Assembly (NCBI RefSeq): GCF_000521865.1
Contig: NZ_JAME01000016.1
Span: forward strand, 1 to 64,000
Reading direction: 5' to 3'
DNA from: Roseivivax isoporae LMG 25204
Lineage (GTDB): Bacteria > Pseudomonadota > Alphaproteobacteria > Rhodobacterales > Rhodobacteraceae
DNA: 64,000 nt
The notes under the pieces are model-generated. The model was not told where the DNA came from, ran no database searches, and saw nothing but the letters and a program-made list of their open reading frames with translations. The position numbers and the translations under genes were made by a program. Position 1 is the stretch's first letter. Every line of letters starts with the position of its first letter. This document shows, piece by piece, positions 59,186 to 64,000 of the stretch.

Positions 59186-60457
59186 ATGAACCTTGAGAAA
59201 CTCAACCTGTCCGACCTGAAGGCGCAGAGCCCCAAGGCGCTCCTGGCGCTGGCCGAGGAGCTCGAGATCGAGAACGCCTCGACGATGCGGAAGGGCGAGA
59301 TGATGTTCCAGATCCTGCGCGAGCGCGCGGACGAGGGCTGGGACATCTACGGTGACGGGGTTCTGGAGGTCCTGCAGGACGGCTTCGGCTTTCTGCGGTC
59401 GCCCGAGGCGAACTACCTGCCGGGCCCGGACGACATCTATGTCTCGCCGGACATGATCCGGAAGTTCTCGCTGCGGACCGGCGACACCGTCGAAGGCCAG
59501 ATCAAGGCACCGGAGGAGACCGAGCGCTACTTCGCGCTGCTCGACGTCACGCAGATCAACTTCGAGGATCCCGAGCGCGCGCGCCACAAGATCGCCTTCG
59601 ACAACCTGACGCCGCTCTATCCCGACGAGCGCCTGAAGATGGAGATCGAGGATCCGACGATCAAGGACCGCTCGGCCCGCATCATCGACCTCGTCGCGCC
59701 CATCGGGAAGGGGCAGCGGTCGCTGATCGTGGCGCCGCCGCGGACCGGCAAGACCGTTCTGCTGCAGAACATCGCGAGCTCGATCGAGCGCAACCACCCC
59801 GAATGCTACCTGATCGTCCTGCTGATCGACGAACGGCCGGAAGAGGTCACCGACATGCAGCGGAGCGTGAAGGGCGAGGTCATATCTTCGACCTTCGACG
59901 AACCGGCGACGCGCCACGTGGCGGTCAGCGAGATGGTCATCGAGAAGGCCAAGCGTCTCGTGGAACACAAGCGAGATGTGGTTATCCTGCTCGATTCGAT
60001 CACAAGACTTGGTAGAGCGTTCAACACCGTGGTGCCGTCCTCGGGCAAGGTCCTGACCGGTGGCGTCGACGCCAACGCCCTGCAGCGTCCGAAGCGGTTC
60101 TTCGGTGCGGCCCGGAACATCGAGGAAGGCGGAAGCCTGACCATCATCGCGACGGCGCTGATCGACACCGGCAGCCGGATGGACGAGGTGATCTTCGAGG
60201 AGTTCAAGGGGACCGGCAACTCCGAGATCGTGCTCGACCGCAAGGTGGCGGACAAGCGCGTGTTCCCGGCCATGGACATCCTCAAGTCCGGCACCCGGAA
60301 GGAAGAACTGCTGGTCGACAAGGGCGACCTGCAGAAGACCTTTGTGCTGCGGCGGATCCTGAACCCGATGGGAACGACGGACGCGATCGAATTCCTGCTG
60401 TCGAAGCTGAAGCAGACGAAGTCGAACGCGGAATTCTTCGACTCGATGAACACCTGA
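59186..60457 (+). CDS. rho: Transcription termination factor Rho
   Basis: A 423-residue hexameric RNA-dependent ATPase. An N-terminal helical domain is followed by the RNA-binding cold-shock fold ([30 protein letters not shown]), Walker A ([13 protein letters not shown], near 177), Walker B ([17 protein letters not shown]) and the secondary RNA-binding Q-loop/R-loop regions ([35 protein letters not shown]). Full length for the family. Start at 59186 behind a GGGAAAG ribosome site. First gene of the rightward run rho-mnmE-mnmG-rsmG. Confidence 0.97.
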   Translation: MNLEKLNLSDLKAQSPKALLALAEELEIENASTMRKGEMMFQILRERADEGWDIYGDGVLEVLQDGFGFLRSPEANYLPGPDDIYVSPDMIRKFSLRTGDTVEGQIKAPEETERYFALLDVTQINFEDPERARHKIAFDNLTPLYPDERLKMEIEDPTIKDRSARIIDLVAPIGKGQRSLIVAPPRTGKTVLLQNIASSIERNHPECYLIVLLIDERPEEVTDMQRSVKGEVISSTFDEPATRHVAVSEMVIEKAKRLVEHKRDVVILLDSITRLGRAFNTVVPSSGKVLTGGVDANALQRPKRFFGAARNIEEGGSLTIIATALIDTGSRMDEVIFEEFKGTGNSEIVLDRKVADKRVFPAMDILKSGTRKEELLVDKGDLQKTFVLRRILNPMGTTDAIEFLLSKLKQTKSNAEFFDSMNT

Positions 60458-60479
60458 CCGCGCGGGGGCGCGGAGTGCC

Positions 60480-61757
60480 ATGGACACGATCTTTGCGTTG
60501 GCTTCGGCCGCCGGAAAGGCGGGCGTCGCCGTGGTCCGTCTGTCCGGACCGCGATCGTGGGACTCCGTCCGCGCGCTGAGCGGAACCGTTCCCGAACCCC
60601 GCCGCGCCAGCCTGCGACGGCTGATCGCTGCCGACGGGACGTTCCTCGACTCGGCGCTTGTCCTGACGTTTCCCGAGGGGCAGAGCTTTACCGGGGAGGA
60701 AAGTGCCGAGCTGCACCTGCACGGGTCGGTTGCCATCGTTCAGGCGGTCCTGCGCGAGCTCTTGAGCCATGACGGCGTGCGCCATGCCGAACCGGGCGAA
60801 TTCACCCGGCGTGCGCTCGAGAACGGACGCATGGACCTCGCCCAGGTCGAGGCGCTGGCCGACCTCATCGAATCCGAAACCGAGGCCCAGAGGCAGCAGG
60901 CGCTCCGTGTGTTCTCCGGTGCGCTCGGCGGCAAGGTCGAGACCTGGCGCACGCGGCTGGTGCGGGCGGCTGCGCTGCTCGAGGCGGTGATGGATTTCGC
61001 CGACGAAGAGGTGCCGGTCGACGTTTCGGGCGAGGTGGTTGAACTGATTGACCATGTTGCGACGGATCTCCGGCAGGAACTGCACGGATTTGGCAGCGCG
61101 GAACGCGTTCGGTCGGGATTCGAGGTCGCCATCGTCGGCGCGCCGAACGTCGGCAAGTCTACCTTGCTCAACGCAATCGCGGGCCGGCAAGCCGCGATCA
61201 CGTCCGAGATCGCGGGCACGACCCGCGACGTGATCGAGGTGCGAATGGATCTGAGCGGGCTGGCGGTCACGCTGCTCGACACCGCGGGCTTGCGCGAAAC
61301 CGGGGACGCCGTGGAACTCATCGGCGTGGCCCGGGCGCGCGAACGGGCGGCAGCGGCGGACGTGCGGGTGTTCCTCGGCGGCAGCGCGGATGGGGTGGAG
61401 AGCCGGGAAGGGGATCTGCACTACGGTGCGAAGGCCGACCTGACCGGAGACGAGACCGGGATTTCCGGCGTCACGGGGCAGGGGATCGATCGCGTCCTGT
61501 CCGACCTGTCGCGAGTCCTGTCCGAACGGGCCTCGGCCGCAGGCCTCGTGACCCGCGAACGGCACCGCGCGGCCATGCAAGCTGGGCTCGAAGGACTGGA
61601 CACCGCGCGGCTGGTGGTGCTGCAGGGACCTGACGAATATGATATCGCGGCCGAAGAGCTTCGGGCGGCGATTCGGAACCTGGATGCCTTGATCGGCCGT
61701 GTCGGTGTGGAAACGCTGCTCGACGAGATCTTCTCCAGCTTCTGCCTCGGAAAGTAG
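60480..61757 (+). CDS. mnmE: tRNA uridine-5-carboxymethylaminomethyl modification GTPase
   Basis: A 425-residue MnmE (TrmE). It has an N-terminal formyl-THF-binding domain ([24 protein letters not shown] and [30 protein letters not shown]), a GTPase domain with G1 GAPNVGKST (near 220), G2 AGTTRD and G3 DTAGLRE, and the terminal CLGK cysteine motif. The NKxD motif is not obvious ([10 protein letters not shown] in its place), consistent with a shortened G domain. It works with MnmG to modify the wobble uridine of tRNAs. Confidence 0.96.
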   Translation: MDTIFALASAAGKAGVAVVRLSGPRSWDSVRALSGTVPEPRRASLRRLIAADGTFLDSALVLTFPEGQSFTGEESAELHLHGSVAIVQAVLRELLSHDGVRHAEPGEFTRRALENGRMDLAQVEALADLIESETEAQRQQALRVFSGALGGKVETWRTRLVRAAALLEAVMDFADEEVPVDVSGEVVELIDHVATDLRQELHGFGSAERVRSGFEVAIVGAPNVGKSTLLNAIAGRQAAITSEIAGTTRDVIEVRMDLSGLAVTLLDTAGLRETGDAVELIGVARARERAAAADVRVFLGGSADGVESREGDLHYGAKADLTGDETGISGVTGQGIDRVLSDLSRVLSERASAAGLVTRERHRAAMQAGLEGLDTARLVVLQGPDEYDIAAEELRAAIRNLDALIGRVGVETLLDEIFSSFCLGK

Positions 61758-61759
61758 GA

Positions 61760-63637
61760 GTGTTTCACGTGAAACATCGCGACTTCGATGTCGTCGTGAT
61801 CGGCGGCGGACATGCCGGGGCGGAGGCCGCCCATGCCGCGGCGCGCATGGGCGCGCAGACCGCGCTCGTGACCATGAGCGCGGACGGAATCGGCGTGATG
61901 TCCTGCAACCCTGCCATCGGGGGCCTTGGGAAAGGTCATCTCGTGCGCGAGATTGATGCGATGGACGGCGTGATGGGCCGCGTCGCGGATCGTGCGGGTA
62001 TCCAGTTCCGCCTGCTCAATCGCCGCAAGGGTCCGGCAGTGCAGGGACCGCGCGCCCAGGCGGATCGCCGGATCTACCGTACGGAAATGCGCGCGGAAAT
62101 GGAACGCCAGCCGAATCTGTGGATCGTCGAAGGGGAGGTTGTGGACCTTCTGGTCGAAACCGGCACGATCCGCGGCGTCACCCTGGCGGACGGGGCGGTG
62201 CTGCGGTCCGCATCGGTTGTCCTGACCACGGGCACATTCCTGCGCGGGGTCATCCATATTGGCGACGAACGCCGATCCGGCGGGCGGATGGGTGACAAGG
62301 CTGCCGTCCGGCTGGCTGAGCGAATCGACAGCTTTGGCCTGCCGCTCGGCCGCCTGAAGACCGGAACACCGCCACGGCTCGACGGCAGGACCATCGACTG
62401 GTCCAGTCTGGACATGCAGCCGGGAGACGAGACCCCCGAGCTGTTCTCGTTCATGTCGCATGCGCCGACTGCCCGCCAGGTGTCCTGCGGGATCACGCAT
62501 ACGAACGCGCGGACGCACGAGATCATCCGCGAGAACCTGTCGCGATCGGCCATGTATGGCGGTCACATCGACGGGGTCGGGCCGCGCTATTGCCCGTCGA
62601 TCGAGGACAAGGTCGTGCGGTTTGCCGAGAAGGACGCGCACCAGATCTTTCTCGAGCCGGAATCCCTCAGTGACGACGTCATCTATCCGAACGGCATTTC
62701 GACCTCGCTGCCGCAGGACGTGCAGGAGGACTACGTACATTCCATCGCCGGCCTCGAGAATGCCCGTATCCTGCAGCCAGGCTATGCGATCGAGTACGAT
62801 TACGTGGATCCTCGGGCGCTGGACCTTGATCTTTCGGTGCGGGCTTTCCCGGGTCTGTACCTTGCGGGCCAGATCAACGGCACGACCGGGTACGAGGAAG
62901 CGGCAGCACAGGGTCTGGTTGCCGGTCTGAACGCGGCGGCACGGGCAAATGATCGGGAGCGTATCACCTTCAGCCGCAGCGACAGCTATATCGGCGTGAT
63001 GATCGACGACCTGACGTCGCGTGGGGTTGCCGAGCCTTACCGGATGTTCACCTCGCGTGCCGAGTTCCGGCTGTCGCTCCGCGCGGACAACGCGGATCAG
63101 CGCCTGACGGGCAAGGCCATCGCGCTCGGCTGTGTATCGGAGCAGCGCAAGGCGCAGTTCGACGCCAAGATGGAAGCGCTGGCGCAGGGCAGGGAACGGC
63201 TGTCCGCGCTCAGCATCACCGCGTCGCAGCTGAACGATGCCGGGCTGAACGTGGCGCGCGACGGCGCGCGGCGGAACGGGCTGCAGATCCTTGCGCTGCC
63301 GGAGGCCGATTTCGAGCTGCTGCTTCCGCACGATCCGGAACTGGCAAAGGTTTCCACCGATATTCGGCGGCAGCTTGGCAACGACGCCATCTACGCCAAC
63401 TACATCGACCGGCAGGCGCGGGACGTCGAAGCGCTGCGCCGTGAGGAAGCCGCGATCATCCCGGCGGAATTCGATTACGCGGACCTTCAGGGGCTCTCGC
63501 GGGAGTTGCAGCAGAAACTTGACCGTGCACGGCCGGCGAACATGGGCCAGGCGGCACGGGTCGACGGGATGACGCCTGCTGCGCTGACCATCATCCTGTC
63601 CCGTCTGCAAAGGGAACAGCGGAAACGTCCCGCATGA
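61760..63637 (+). CDS. mnmG: tRNA uridine-5-carboxymethylaminomethyl modification enzyme, FAD subunit
   Basis: A 625-residue MnmG (GidA). It has the FAD-binding [17 protein letters not shown] (near 13-29), the conserved [25 protein letters not shown] and [11 protein letters not shown]-like blocks, [17 protein letters not shown], and a C-terminal helical domain (YANYIDRQ). The start is the GTG at 61760, two bases after the mnmE stop; the first codons (MFHVKH) are encoded by a perfect parS site, so the N-terminus is dictated by a DNA-segregation sequence. It overlaps rsmG by four bases. Confidence 0.96.
   Translation: MFHVKHRDFDVVVIGGGHAGAEAAHAAARMGAQTALVTMSADGIGVMSCNPAIGGLGKGHLVREIDAMDGVMGRVADRAGIQFRLLNRRKGPAVQGPRAQADRRIYRTEMRAEMERQPNLWIVEGEVVDLLVETGTIRGVTLADGAVLRSASVVLTTGTFLRGVIHIGDERRSGGRMGDKAAVRLAERIDSFGLPLGRLKTGTPPRLDGRTIDWSSLDMQPGDETPELFSFMSHAPTARQVSCGITHTNARTHEIIRENLSRSAMYGGHIDGVGPRYCPSIEDKVVRFAEKDAHQIFLEPESLSDDVIYPNGISTSLPQDVQEDYVHSIAGLENARILQPGYAIEYDYVDPRALDLDLSVRAFPGLYLAGQINGTTGYEEAAAQGLVAGLNAAARANDRERITFSRSDSYIGVMIDDLTSRGVAEPYRMFTSRAEFRLSLRADNADQRLTGKAIALGCVSEQRKAQFDAKMEALAQGRERLSALSITASQLNDAGLNVARDGARRNGLQILALPEADFELLLPHDPELAKVSTDIRRQLGNDAIYANYIDRQARDVEALRREEAAIIPAEFDYADLQGLSRELQQKLDRARPANMGQAARVDGMTPAALTIILSRLQREQRKRPA
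61761..61776. other. parS centromere site 1
   Basis: Perfect 16-bp palindrome TGTTTCACGTGAAACA, the ParB-binding consensus of bacterial chromosomes. It is embedded in codons 1-6 of mnmG, about 2.9 kb from the putative oriC. Confidence 0.95.
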
Positions 63638-64000
63638 CCGTCGCCGGCAGCGGTCCGTCGCTTCCCGATGTTTCACGTGAAACAACAGAGCGGCTGGAGA
63701 TCTACGAAACGCTCCTGCGGAAGTGGAATCCGCGGATCAATCTCGTGTCCCGGTCCACGCTTCCGGAAATTCGCACGCGCCACATCGCGGATTCTCTGCA
63801 GCTCCTGCCGCTGGCGGGGCAGCCAGCCCGTTGGAGCGATCTGGGGAGCGGTGGAGGCATGCCCGGGATCGTCTGCGCGATCGCCGGAGCGGAGCTGATG
63901 CCGGAAACGCGGTTCACCCTGGTCGAAGCGGACATCCGGAAGGCGACCTTCCTGCGCACCGTGCTGCGCGAAACCGGGGTGCGGGCAGAGGTGATCGCCG
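63634..64000 (+). CDS. rsmG: 16S rRNA (guanine-527-N7)-methyltransferase, N-terminal part
   Basis: Start ATG at 63634 overlaps the mnmG stop; the frame runs open to the window edge (122 codons seen). The GidB/RsmG pattern is clear: [25 protein letters not shown], then [10 protein letters not shown] and the SAM-binding [13 protein letters not shown] (near 70-82), followed by [15 protein letters not shown]. It methylates G527 of 16S rRNA. Residues DVSRET near the start are encoded by the second parS site. parA and parB would be expected just beyond the edge. Confidence 0.94.
   Translation, partial: MTVAGSGPSLPDVSRETTERLEIYETLLRKWNPRINLVSRSTLPEIRTRHIADSLQLLPLAGQPARWSDLGSGGGMPGIVCAIAGAELMPETRFTLVEADIRKATFLRTVLRETGVRAEVIA
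63669..63684. other. parS centromere site 2
   Basis: A second perfect copy of the 16-bp palindrome TGTTTCACGTGAAACA, inside rsmG codons 12-17, 1.9 kb from the first. Confidence 0.95.

Noticed and set aside
61421-63685. Long minus-strand frame across mnmG starting with MFHVKH
   Set aside because: It starts within the palindromic parS site 2, so the same peptide start appears on both strands; the plus-strand MnmG is the real gene.

Overview
The window is GC-rich, gene-dense DNA from an alphaproteobacterium, most likely a photosynthetic or aerobic anoxygenic phototrophic member of the Rhodobacterales (Rhodobacter/Roseobacter group). The evidence is the gene complement and order: crtIB-tspO divergent from crtA-bchIDO with PpsR-type palindromes between them, hemN-fnrL-ccoNOQP-ccoGHIS with FnrL boxes, a pqqABCDE operon with quinoprotein helper genes, and a replication-origin neighbourhood of the alphaproteobacterial type (secB, dnaQ, coaE, aroE, maf | rho, mnmE, mnmG, rsmG). 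No insertion sequences, CRISPR arrays, tRNA or rRNA genes were seen.

Region 1 (1-21.5 kb) is a C1/alcohol-oxidation support island. The left edge catches the first codons of a probable glutathione-dependent formaldehyde dehydrogenase. It is followed by small secreted proteins of unknown function, a quinoprotein-relay type metallo-hydrolase, a fused SoxYZ-like carrier, a FIST / hybrid-kinase / LuxR-regulator signalling module, Gfa, a MoxR-DUF58-vWA-BatD chaperone-like operon, a DUF2927 protein, pqqABCDE, and an OmpR-type two-component pair. No quinoprotein dehydrogenase gene lies in the window; it may sit beyond the left edge.

Region 2 (21.7-25.1 kb) holds a small conserved cysteine-containing protein and zinc uptake genes: zur-znuC-znuB divergent from znuA, with a palindrome between them. 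Region 3 (25.2-33.3 kb) looks like a catabolic island for a sulfonated, possibly sugar-type, compound. It encodes a Gfo/Idh/MocA protein, an SsuD-type flavin monooxygenase, an aldo/keto reductase, a flavin reductase, a complete TRAP transporter and a YeiH-type putative sulfate/sulfite exporter. The set resembles the oxidative desulfonation (sulfo-SMO) route for sulfoquinovose, and a perfect FNR-type box lies in its divergent promoter region.

Region 4 (33.3-43.6 kb) is the microaerobic respiration block: hemN divergent from fnrL, then ccoNOQP (cbb3 oxidase) and ccoGHIS (its assembly), with FnrL boxes ahead of hemN/fnrL, ccoN and ccoG. Region 5 (43.6-51.1 kb) is a photosynthesis subcluster, tspO-crtB-crtI divergent from crtA-bchI-bchD-bchO. 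Region 6 (51.1-58.6 kb) contains an MFS transporter and housekeeping genes: Smr, MltA, a Tim44-domain protein, FxsA, SecB, DnaQ, CoaE, AroE and Maf.

Region 7 (58.6-64 kb) is probably the chromosomal origin region. A 560-bp gene-free, locally AT-rich stretch between maf and rho carries DnaA-box-like sequences. Genes nearest to it on both sides are transcribed away from it, and two identical perfect 16-bp parS palindromes lie within the start of mnmG and within rsmG.
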